In this document: piece after piece, positions 14,350 through 20,822 of the stretch
How positions within the stretch are numbered: the first letter of the stretch is position 1
How the letters are laid out: every line of letters starts with the position of its first letter
Source of the DNA: a virus
IMG/VR virus record: IMGVR_UViG_3300048065_000509
Span: 1-45,446 of that record
Reading direction: 5' to 3' (one strand)
DNA: 45,446 bases
Position numbers and translations under genes: made by a program
Notes under the pieces: generated by a model
Databases searched by the model: none
What the model was told of the DNA's origin: nothing
Seen by the model: the letters and a program-made list of their open reading frames with translations, nothing else

Positions 14350-15924
14350 ATGAACGCACGTACTAGGTATGATTATTTAGCAAGCGATCGTTCCCAATTC
14401 TTAGAAGAAGCTAGGCAAGCATCAGAGCTTACCCTTCCATATTTAATTCGTGGTCATGAGGAATACATGACAGGTATGAAACAACTTAAAACTCCTTACC
14501 AATCGGTCGGAGCTAAAGGCTGTGTAACATTAGCGAGTAAGTTAATGCTTGCATTACTACCTGTTCAAACAAGTTTCTTCAAACTACAACTAGACGAAAG
14601 CCAACTCGGCAATGACTTCAGGCCAGAAATGAAGTCAGCACTTGATTTATCATTTGCAAAGGTAGAGAGAATCATTCTTGAATCTATCTCTGCATCCGAT
14701 GACCGGGTTGCTGTACACCAAGCTTTATTGCATTTGGTAGTAGCAGGAAACGCTCTTGTCTTTATGAGTAAGCATGGACTTAAGGTATATCCTCTGAACC
14801 GCTACGTAGTGGATCGGGATGGCAACGGTCAAGTGATTGAAATAGTCACAAAGGAAAGGATCTCCAAAGATCTTATTGAAACACAAGTACCGAAAGAAGT
14901 ACTACAACCTAACCGAGTCGATGATGATGGAGGTTATGGCGATGATGTAGATGTATTCACACACATCAAACGTGACAACAATAGGTTTATCTGGTACCAA
15001 GAGGTTAACGACAAACTTGTCAAAGGGTCACAAGGTAAAGCACCCATCGATTTAAATCCTTGGATTCCACTGAGGTTTAATACTGTGGATGGTGAAGCCT
15101 ACGGTCGTGGCAGAGCAGGACAGTTCATTGGAGATTTAAAGTCTCTCGAAGGATTGTCTCAGGCATTAGTAGAAGGCTCTGCAGCAGCCGCTAAAGTTGT
15201 CTTTACTGTTAGCCCTTCAAGTACAACTAAGCCCTCCACACTGGCAGCAGCAGGCAATGGAGCAATCATTCAAGGAAGGCCTGACGATATTGGTGTAGTT
15301 CAAGTTGGTAAGACAGCAGACTTTAGTACTGCCTTACAGATGATCAATACATTATCTCAACGTATCAGTGATGCGTTCTTGGTAATGAACATCAGACAAA
15401 GCGAACGTACTACTGCCGAAGAAGTACGGATGACACAGATGGAACTAGAGCAACAGCTTGGTGGATTATTTAGTCTGCTGACTGTTGACTTCCTTGTTCC
15501 ATACTTGAATAAAAAACTGAGTGATGCTCAGCGCAAGGGAGAAATCCCAAAGATCCCAAAGGATATTGTCAAGCCTACAATTGTTGCAGGCATCAATGCA
15601 TTAGGACGTGGACAAGATCGTGAAAGTCTTGGTCAATTCCTAACGATACTTGCACAAACATTAGGACCTGAATCGATTGCTGAATACATCAACACTGAAG
15701 AGGTGATCAAACGTCTAGCTGCTGCACAAGGTATTGATGTACTTAATCTTGTACGTTCAATGCAAGAAGTACAGCAAGAACAAGCTGCGGCTGAGCAACA
15801 ACAGATGGCAATGCAACAACAACAGCTTGAGGTTGATGCAATGAAGACACCAATGATGGATCCATCAAAGAATCCACAGTTAGCACAAGAACAAGCGCAA
15901 CCACCACAACCACCTATTGAATAA
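14350..15924 (+). CDS. Portal protein / head-tail connector (gp8-like)
   Basis: The 524-residue protein begins MNARTRYDYLASDRSQFLEE and contains segments typical of T7-type connectors (RQASELTLPYLI; NIRQSERTTAEEVRMTQMEL). The C-terminus is a long Gln-rich tail (QEQAAAEQQQMAMQQQQLEV). It forms the dodecameric ring for DNA packaging and tail attachment. It is followed directly by the scaffold gene. Confidence 0.94.
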   Translation: MNARTRYDYLASDRSQFLEEARQASELTLPYLIRGHEEYMTGMKQLKTPYQSVGAKGCVTLASKLMLALLPVQTSFFKLQLDESQLGNDFRPEMKSALDLSFAKVERIILESISASDDRVAVHQALLHLVVAGNALVFMSKHGLKVYPLNRYVVDRDGNGQVIEIVTKERISKDLIETQVPKEVLQPNRVDDDGGYGDDVDVFTHIKRDNNRFIWYQEVNDKLVKGSQGKAPIDLNPWIPLRFNTVDGEAYGRGRAGQFIGDLKSLEGLSQALVEGSAAAAKVVFTVSPSSTTKPSTLAAAGNGAIIQGRPDDIGVVQVGKTADFSTALQMINTLSQRISDAFLVMNIRQSERTTAEEVRMTQMELEQQLGGLFSLLTVDFLVPYLNKKLSDAQRKGEIPKIPKDIVKPTIVAGINALGRGQDRESLGQFLTILAQTLGPESIAEYINTEEVIKRLAAAQGIDVLNLVRSMQEVQQEQAAAEQQQMAMQQQQLEVDAMKTPMMDPSKNPQLAQEQAQPPQPPIE

Positions 15925-15926
15925 AC

Positions 15927-16679
15927 ATGGCAGAAGTAATGTCAATGCTCTCTGACGAGAATCCTCAAGGAGAACTTAATTCAGACGAGCAAGAATCTCT
16001 TCAGATTGGTGAAGAGATGGCGAAAGAGCAAGAGACAAAACTTGCTGGTAAGTATAAGAATGCAGAAGAACTAGAGGCTGCATATATTGAACTACAAAAA
16101 AAGCTAGGTGAAACTACAAGTGAAGATGAGCAAACATCATCTGAGCCTGAAGAGACACAAGAGAAGGAAAGCACAGACTCATCTTTATTCGATAGGCTTT
16201 GGGAAGAATCGAAAGATGAATTCTCTGAAGAAACATTGAAAGAATTATCTGAGGCTGATCCGAAAGATCTAGCTAATATGTATCTTGACTATAGGAATTC
16301 AGAAAAGCCAGAAGTAATTACTGAAGAGGATGCTAAAGCCCTGAAGGATTCTGTTGGCGGTGACGAGAACTATGGTCAAATGATGCGATGGGCAAATGAC
16401 AATCTTGAAGATTCAGTCATTGATATGTATGACGCTGTGATGGAAACAGGTGATCGCAATGCAGCTTATTTTGCAATGCAAGCACTTGCTTATCGTTACG
16501 GTGACTCGGTTGGAGTAGAAGGCAAGCTTGTTCAAGGTAAGGCTCCAGCCGAAACATCTAAAGGATTCAAAAGTCAAGCGGAAGTTGTTGCAGCGATGCA
16601 AGACCCAAGGTATGACCGTGACCCTGCTTACCGCCAAGAGATCATGGCCAAGCTTGAAAGTTCAAACGTAAATTTCTAA
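15927..16679 (+). CDS. Capsid assembly scaffold (gp9-like)
   Basis: The 250-residue protein is very acidic, with long Glu/Ser/Thr-rich low-complexity stretches and predicted helices (EEMAKEQETKLAGKYKNAEE). Residues ~195-250 contain YAMQALAYRYGD-like helices and a short C-terminal core-binding end. Location between portal and capsid and composition match T7 gp9, which guides prohead assembly and leaves before maturation. The usual capsid gene does not follow at once: the photosynthesis cassette is inserted between them. Confidence 0.85.
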   Translation: MAEVMSMLSDENPQGELNSDEQESLQIGEEMAKEQETKLAGKYKNAEELEAAYIELQKKLGETTSEDEQTSSEPEETQEKESTDSSLFDRLWEESKDEFSEETLKELSEADPKDLANMYLDYRNSEKPEVITEEDAKALKDSVGGDENYGQMMRWANDNLEDSVIDMYDAVMETGDRNAAYFAMQALAYRYGDSVGVEGKLVQGKAPAETSKGFKSQAEVVAAMQDPRYDRDPAYRQEIMAKLESSNVNF

Positions 16680-16701
16680 ATTATTAACCTTAACTATTAC
16701 A

Positions 16702-17043
16702 ATGAAAAAAATTATTGCACTCCTCCCTGCCACTTTGCTGGCTGCAAATCCAGTATTGGCTGGACCTTACGCCAACGTGGAAGTCAACTCCGGATTTTCA
16801 GGATCTAATTACACCGGCTCCGCGACTGATGTACACGTTGGTTATGAAGGTGCTAACTGGTATGTGCAGGGAGGGCCTGCCCTACTGGCTCCTGATGATG
16901 CTGATGGTGACATCGAACTGTCTGGTAAAGCAGGTGGTTCTTATGGCATCAATGATGCACTGTCAGTATATGGAGAGTTCTCTTTTCTCACTGGAGATAC
17001 TAATGGTTATGGGACAAAGGCAGGTCTTAAGTATAGCTTCTGA
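16702..17043 (+). CDS. Secreted outer-membrane beta-barrel-like protein
   Basis: The 113-residue protein has a clear signal peptide (MKKIIALLPATLLAANPVLA, cleavage after ALA). It is followed by alternating strands (YANVEVNSGFSG; VHVGYEGANWYVQGGPAL; YGINDALSVYGEFSFL) and a C-terminal aromatic ending (TKAGLKYSF), the typical outer-membrane beta-signal. It is about half the size of an eight-stranded barrel, so it may multimerise or be a reduced OmpA-like protein. It starts the cassette that includes hli and psbA. The role is unknown; surface remodelling of the infected cell is a guess. Confidence 0.65.
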   Translation: MKKIIALLPATLLAANPVLAGPYANVEVNSGFSGSNYTGSATDVHVGYEGANWYVQGGPALLAPDDADGDIELSGKAGGSYGINDALSVYGEFSFLTGDTNGYGTKAGLKYSF

Positions 17044-17213
17044 TGAACGATACACAGATCTGGCCAACTGAACCGCAAATGTACATTCAAGAAAACGCTG
17101 TGAACCACAACGAAAATGCAGAGAAGCTGAACGGCCGCCTGGCAATGCTGGGTGTCATCGCAGCACTAGGTGCTTATGCACTGACTGGTCAAATCATTCC
17201 CGGAGTCTGGTAA
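17043..17213 (+). CDS. hli: High-light-inducible protein (HLIP)
   Basis: The 56-residue protein carries the chlorophyll-binding helix signature AEKLNGRLAMLGVIAALGAY (ExxNGRxAMxG) followed by ALTGQIIPG. HLIPs bind chlorophyll and carotenoid and protect the photosystem or assembling D1 from excess light. The ATG overlaps the stop of the preceding secreted protein and the TAA overlaps the next ATG, so the cassette is translationally coupled. A cyanobacterial origin is established for phage hli genes. Confidence 0.93.
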   Translation: MNDTQIWPTEPQMYIQENAVNHNENAEKLNGRLAMLGVIAALGAYALTGQIIPGVW

Positions 17214-17278
17214 TGCCACAAGGTAAAGGAACATACGGTACAAAGAAAGGTCGTCCACCTAAGAAAGGAACTAAGTAG
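17213..17278 (+). CDS. Tiny basic peptide (21 aa)
   Basis: This Gly/Lys-rich peptide (MPQGKGTYGTKKGRPPKKG plus TK) starts in the stop codon of hli. Very similar short peptides occur in cyanophage genomes as far as I recall. The sequence has an AT-hook-like GRPPKK core, so DNA binding is possible. No function is known. Confidence 0.55.
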   Translation: MPQGKGTYGTKKGRPPKKGTK

Positions 17279-17280
17279 TA

Positions 17281-17430
17281 ATGGCTAAACCTGGTCTCTA
17301 TGCAAACATCCATGCCAAGCGCAAACGTATTGCAGGTGGTAGTGGAGAAAAGATGAGGAAGCCTGGATCTGCAGGTGCTCCAACTAAAGCTAACTTCAAA
17401 CGTTCAGCTAAAACCGCCAAGAAAAAATAG
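17281..17430 (+). CDS. Small basic conserved cyanophage protein (49 aa)
   Basis: The product begins MAKPGLYANIHAKRKRIAGG and continues EKMRKPGSKGAP-type sequence (here EKMRKPGSAGAP) with a Lys-rich end. I recognise it as a recurrent short cyanophage protein without assigned function. It is 2 bases after the 21-aa peptide and precedes the psbA leader. Strong basicity suggests nucleic-acid contact or a virion accessory role. Confidence 0.65.
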   Translation: MAKPGLYANIHAKRKRIAGGSGEKMRKPGSAGAPTKANFKRSAKTAKKK

Positions 17431-17443
17431 CTAAATAGAATAA

Positions 17444-17462
17444 GGGAGGTGCAATTCCTCCC
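17444..17462 (+). promoter_or_regulatory. Stable hairpin in psbA leader
   Basis: A 6-bp GC-rich stem (gggagg / cctccc) with a 7-base loop lies 74 bases before psbA. There is no T run, so it is not a typical terminator. Structured RNAs (PhotoRC motifs) are known upstream of psbA in marine cyanobacteria and phages; whether this is one cannot be judged by eye. It may also act as an RNA processing or stability element. Confidence 0.45.
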
Positions 17463-17519
17463 CTAGCTTTAGCCAGCCAAGGCTTAAAACTGGTCTTACT
17501 TAACACTACATACCCAACC

Positions 17520-17573
17520 ATGAACTATTACTTAAATGACCGCTGTACTTACAAGACCACAAAAACTAAATAA
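17520..17573 (+). CDS. Possible upstream ORF overlapping psbA start (17 aa)
   Basis: ATG 17520 opens a 17-codon ORF ([17 protein letters not shown]) that overlaps the psbA start at 17536 in another frame. psbA has no visible Shine-Dalgarno, so a uORF could influence its translation. It may be chance. Confidence 0.2.
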   Translation: MNYYLNDRCTYKTTKTK

Positions 17574-18615
17574 CTGGGAAGCCTTTTGTAACTGGGTTAC
17601 CTCAACTAACAACCGACTGTATGTTGGTTGGTTCGGAATCCTAATGATTCCTACGCTGCTTGCAGCTACTACCTGTTTCATTATCGCCTTCGTTGGCGCA
17701 CCACCTGTTGATATTGATGGCATTCGTGAACCTGTTGCTGGATCGCTCCTCTATGGAAATAACATTATATCGGGAGCAGTTGTCCCGTCTTCAAATGCAA
17801 TCGGACTGCACTTCTATCCCATCTGGGAAGCAGCCAGTCTCGATGAATGGCTATACAACGGAGGACCATTCCAACTCGTTGTCTTCCACTTCCTTATCGG
17901 TATCTACTCTTACATGGGACGAGAATGGGAACTTAGCTACCGGCTAGGTATGCGCCCATGGATCTTCGTTGCTTACTCAGCACCTGTAGCTGCGGCTAGT
18001 GCTGTCTTCTTGGTATATCCCTTTGGACAAGGTTCTTTCTCAGATGCGATGCCTCTTGGCATTTCCGGCACCTTCAACTACATGTTTGTCTTCCAAGCTG
18101 AACACAATATTCTTATGCATCCTTTTCATATGCTTGGTGTTGCCGGCGTATTTGGTGGGTCTTTGTTCAGTGCTATGCATGGCAGTCTTGTCACCAGTTC
18201 CCTGGTTAGGGAGACGACCGAAACGGTATCTCAGAACTATGGGTATAAGTTTGGGCAAGAAGAAGAAACGTACAACATCGTAGCCGCACATGGTTACTTC
18301 GGACGATTGATCTTTCAATATGCTTCATTTAATAACTCGCGTAGTCTCCACTTTTTCTTGGCTGCATGGCCTGTGCTTGGCATTTGGTTTACAAGCCTGG
18401 GTGTTAGCACTATGGCTTTCAATCTTAACGGATTCAACTTTAATCAATCCATTGTCGATACTGGGAACCACGTTGTCCCTACTTGGGCTGACATACTTAA
18501 CCGTGCGGGACTTGGAATGGAAGTGATGCATGAACGTAATGCACATAACTTCCCACTTGATCTGGCAGCAGCGTCTACCACACAGGTAGCACTGACTGCT
18601 CCTACTATTGGATAA
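17536..18615 (+). CDS. psbA: Photosystem II D1 protein, high-light (Glu130) form
   Basis: The full-length 359-residue D1 maintains photosystem II during infection. All key residues are present: Tyr161 (YZ), Asp170, Glu189, His190, His198, His215, Ser264, His272, His332, Glu333, His337, Asp342 and Ala344. A 15-residue C-terminal extension after Ala344 would be removed by CtpA. Residue 130 is Glu ([10 protein letters not shown]), the high-light D1:2 state, rather than Gln. The gene lies between scaffold and capsid, typical for podoviruses of this group. No frameshift or intron is visible. Confidence 0.99.
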   Translation: MTAVLTRPQKLNNWEAFCNWVTSTNNRLYVGWFGILMIPTLLAATTCFIIAFVGAPPVDIDGIREPVAGSLLYGNNIISGAVVPSSNAIGLHFYPIWEAASLDEWLYNGGPFQLVVFHFLIGIYSYMGREWELSYRLGMRPWIFVAYSAPVAAASAVFLVYPFGQGSFSDAMPLGISGTFNYMFVFQAEHNILMHPFHMLGVAGVFGGSLFSAMHGSLVTSSLVRETTETVSQNYGYKFGQEEETYNIVAAHGYFGRLIFQYASFNNSRSLHFFLAAWPVLGIWFTSLGVSTMAFNLNGFNFNQSIVDTGNHVVPTWADILNRAGLGMEVMHERNAHNFPLDLAAASTTQVALTAPTIG

Positions 18616-18621
18616 TAAATT

Positions 18622-18747
18622 ATGCCTAACAAAAAAGCTAAGCCAACACAAATGCCTAACCATGTTGGATTGCTTCAGAAATTAAGGGATCGTAAAAAGA
18701 AAACCAATGAAGCTATTAACTTCATGCGTGGTTACAACAATAAATAA
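18622..18747 (+). CDS. Small basic protein downstream of psbA (41 aa)
   Basis: This is a Lys/Asn-rich 41-residue protein (MPNKKAKPTQMPNHVGLLQK, then LRDRKKKTNEAINFMRG). It starts 6 bases after the psbA stop and is likely co-transcribed. No family is recognised. Confidence 0.5.
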   Translation: MPNKKAKPTQMPNHVGLLQKLRDRKKKTNEAINFMRGYNNK

Positions 18748-18751
18748 AGTA

Positions 18752-18815
18752 CTTACGTTCATCCTTTAGGACGCATGCCGCCTAGTCATGGAACGGGGGC
18801 TAGGTAATTGGAATT
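18752..18815 (+). ncRNA. Putative structured RNA downstream of psbA
   Basis: The stretch has a small hairpin (tcc-ttta-gga region near 18762), a GC-rich core (gacgcatgccg) and a second stem CCTAG ... CTAGG (18781-18803 region) enclosing catggaacgggg. The 286-base gap between the small gene and the capsid contains no long ORF. In kind it resembles the structured RNAs reported beside hli/psbA genes of marine phages (wcaG, PhotoRC), but I cannot assign it. Confidence 0.35.
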
Positions 18816-18819
18816 AACA

Positions 18820-18879
18820 ATGACTGTTACTCTCACTTATCGCGGCAACAAGTACAACAAAACTGTGAATAAGAAATAG
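18820..18879 (+). CDS. Possible 19-aa peptide
   Basis: ATG 18820 encodes MTVTLTYRGNKYNKTVNKK. The start resembles the LTYRG motif of small DUF4278-type cyanobacterial proteins. It has no good ribosome site and lies between structured RNA elements, so it may be spurious. Confidence 0.3.
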   Translation: MTVTLTYRGNKYNKTVNKK

Positions 18880-18886
18880 GCTTACT

Positions 18887-18905
18887 GCCGGGTTCAAGTC
18901 CCGGC
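18887..18905 (+). other. tRNA T-arm-like hairpin (incomplete tRNA)
   Basis: gccgggttcaagtcccggc folds as a 6-bp stem with the loop ttcaagt, the exact shape of a tRNA T arm (GG-TTCAA-T-CC). The seven bases after it (ttcacta) have no matching acceptor strand upstream, and no anticodon arm is visible. It is a tRNA remnant, a tRNA mimic or an independent hairpin. Confidence 0.5.
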
Positions 18906-18945
18906 TTCACTATTGGCTTTAGCCCTCTACGGAGGATACCTTTAG

Positions 18946-18957
18946 CCGTCTAGACGG
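18946..18957. promoter_or_regulatory. 12-bp palindrome upstream of capsid gene
   Basis: CCGTCTAGACGG is a perfect palindrome, preceded by a small hairpin CCTC-tacg-GAGG (18924-18935). Together with the next element these form a chain of hairpins in the capsid leader. Confidence 0.4.
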
Positions 18958-18988
18958 TGGGATAGACCACACATATACAATTAAATAA

Positions 18989-19026
18989 CTCAAAGATCTT
19001 TGAGAGTCGAATATACATTAACTCTC
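18989..19026 (+). promoter_or_regulatory. Alternative hairpins in major capsid leader
   Basis: CTCAAAGATCTTTGAG (18989-19004) is a perfect 16-base palindrome. Its right arm overlaps GAGAGT (19002-19007), which can instead pair with ACTCTC (19021-19026), eight bases before the capsid ATG. The two structures exclude each other, so they could switch translation or serve as RNase processing/stability elements for the most abundant late mRNA. Confidence 0.45.
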
Positions 19027-19033
19027 TAAAACA

Positions 19034-20158
19034 ATGGCACATCAGTCTACAGACCTGACAACCAATCTGGTTAATCTAGGTCAATCAAATCTCTCCGGAG
19101 ATAAGCGAGCTCTCTATCTGAAGTTGTTCAGTGGAGAGATGTTCAAAGGCTTCCAGCATAACGCAATCGCACGCGATATGGTGATGAAGCGTACACTTAA
19201 GAACGGCAAGTCTTTGCAGTTCATCTATACCGGTCGTACCACGGCTGAGTATCACACCCCTGGTAACGCAATCCTCGGCAACTCCGATGGTGCGCCCCCA
19301 GTGGCAGAGAAGACCATCACGGTTGACGACCTGCTGATCAGCTCAGCGTTCGTCTACGACCTTGATGAGACTCTTTCTCATTACGACCTGCGTTCGGAGA
19401 TCAGCCGCAAGATCGGCTATGCCCTCGCAGAAAAGTATGACCGTTTGATCTTCCGTGCTATTGCACGTGGTGCACGTTCTGCCTCTCCTGTTAGTGCAAC
19501 TAACTTCGTAGAGCCAGGCGGTACTCAGATCCGCGTCGGTTCTACTACTAACGAATCTGATGCATTCTCCTCTGCTGCATTGATCGCTGCTTTCTATGAC
19601 GCAGCTGCTGCAATGGATGAGAAGGGTGTCTCTGGCGATGGCCGTGTTGCCGTCCTGAACCCCCGTCAGTACTACGAATTGATCCAAGCTGTTGGTTCCA
19701 ATGGTCTTGTAAACCGTGACGCTCAGGGCTCTGCTCTGCAAGGCGGCAACGGCATCATCGAGATCGCTGGCATCAAGATCTACAAGTCAATGAACATTCC
19801 GTTCCTTGGCAAGTACGGCACTAAGTACGGTGGTACTTCTGGTCAAACCTCTCCTGGTAACACCGGAGATTTCATCGGTCCTAGCTTGGAAGATGCTTCC
19901 ACTGCTCAGACTGGTATCAACAATGACTACGGTACTGCTTCCGAATTCGGTGCAGTGTCTGCTGGTCTTATCTTCCAGCGTGAAGCTGCTGGTTGCGTAG
20001 AAGCAATCGGACCTCAAGTACAAGTCACCAGTGGTGATGTCTCCGTGATCTATCAGGGCGACGTTATCCTTGGCCGCTTGGCTATGGGTGCTGATTACCT
20101 GAACCCTGCTGCAGCCGTTGAGCTGTATGTCGGTGCTTCTGCTCCTTCTACATTCTGA
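19034..20158 (+). CDS. Major capsid protein (gp10-like)
   Basis: The 374-residue HK97-fold capsid protein begins MAHQSTDLTTNLVNLGQSNL. It contains LYLKLFSGEMFKGFQ, LIFRAIARGARS and a late motif QREAAGCVEAIGPQVQ typical of T7-type capsids. It forms the icosahedral shell. The codon use is GC-richer than in adjacent tail genes, as expected for a highly expressed gene. A rho-independent terminator follows 17 bases after the stop, as in T7. No obvious 10B-type frameshift extension is visible. Confidence 0.95.
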   Translation: MAHQSTDLTTNLVNLGQSNLSGDKRALYLKLFSGEMFKGFQHNAIARDMVMKRTLKNGKSLQFIYTGRTTAEYHTPGNAILGNSDGAPPVAEKTITVDDLLISSAFVYDLDETLSHYDLRSEISRKIGYALAEKYDRLIFRAIARGARSASPVSATNFVEPGGTQIRVGSTTNESDAFSSAALIAAFYDAAAAMDEKGVSGDGRVAVLNPRQYYELIQAVGSNGLVNRDAQGSALQGGNGIIEIAGIKIYKSMNIPFLGKYGTKYGGTSGQTSPGNTGDFIGPSLEDASTAQTGINNDYGTASEFGAVSAGLIFQREAAGCVEAIGPQVQVTSGDVSVIYQGDVILGRLAMGADYLNPAAAVELYVGASAPSTF

Positions 20159-20175
20159 TTTTTATACACTTTATG

Positions 20176-20201
20176 GGGATCCTTCGGGGTCCCTTTTTTT
20201 T
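20176..20201 (+). terminator. Rho-independent terminator after capsid gene
   Basis: A perfect 7-bp stem (gggatcc / gggtccc, one G-T pair) with a TTCG tetraloop is followed by eight T. It is the same position as T-phi of T7, after gene 10, and would lower tail gene transcription relative to capsid. The next ATG lies only 6 bases beyond the T run. Confidence 0.9.
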
Positions 20202-20207
20202 ACTTAT

Positions 20208-20822
20208 ATGGCTTTTCCTACCACTAATGCTCAGCAAGAGCTACCTGCTGTAAATACAATCCTGCAGTCATGTGGTCAAGCGCCTGTGACTACCCTTGAT
20301 CAAACCAACCCGGACGTTGCGATTGCTTACCAGACTTTGTTAGAAGTCTCACGGGAAGTACAGGCTGAGGGATGGACCTTTAATAAAGAGAGTCACTATC
20401 CAATGACTCCTGACACAAACAATGAAATTGTTATTCCTAATAACATTCTACAAATTGATCCAACTAAAAATTCATCTAATGTAGAACTAGATGTTGTGAG
20501 GCGTAGCGGCAAACTATACGACAAAGCACATCACAGCTTTACATTCACAAAACAAATTGAATGTGACATCACATGGTTGTTTGATTGGGTAGACATTCCT
20601 ACACCAATTGCTGATTTTATAGTAAGCAGAGCAGCTGCAACAGTAAGCAGCAGGATTGTTGGTGATAGCAATCAATACCAAATGCTCCAACAAAAAGAAG
20701 CATTCACTCGAGCAATGGCGATGGAGTATGAATGTAATCAAGGAGACTATACATACTTTGGTCATCCAGGTAATACAAATACCTACAACAGCTACAAACC
20801 ATACAACGCACTTTATCGATAA
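20208..20822 (+). CDS. Tail tubular protein A (gp11-like)
   Basis: The 204-residue protein contains AVNTILQSCGQAPVTTLDQT, the typical start of T7-type gp11, then EVQAEGWTFN and RAAATVSSRIVGD. It forms the adaptor ring between connector and nozzle. The frame is open upstream to 20118 inside the capsid gene, but ATG 20208 gives the homologous N-terminus. No Shine-Dalgarno is visible because the terminator T run sits directly upstream. Confidence 0.92.
   Translation: MAFPTTNAQQELPAVNTILQSCGQAPVTTLDQTNPDVAIAYQTLLEVSREVQAEGWTFNKESHYPMTPDTNNEIVIPNNILQIDPTKNSSNVELDVVRRSGKLYDKAHHSFTFTKQIECDITWLFDWVDIPTPIADFIVSRAAATVSSRIVGDSNQYQMLQQKEAFTRAMAMEYECNQGDYTYFGHPGNTNTYNSYKPYNALYR

Noticed and set aside
18887-18905. 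A complete tRNA
   Set aside because: A T-arm hairpin is present but no matching acceptor strand, D arm or anticodon arm could be found upstream.
20160-20175. ttatacactttatgggga as a third copy of the promoter-like motif
   Set aside because: Only TTATAC and a loose GGG are shared, without the tcccaccc upstream half; it overlaps the terminator stem.
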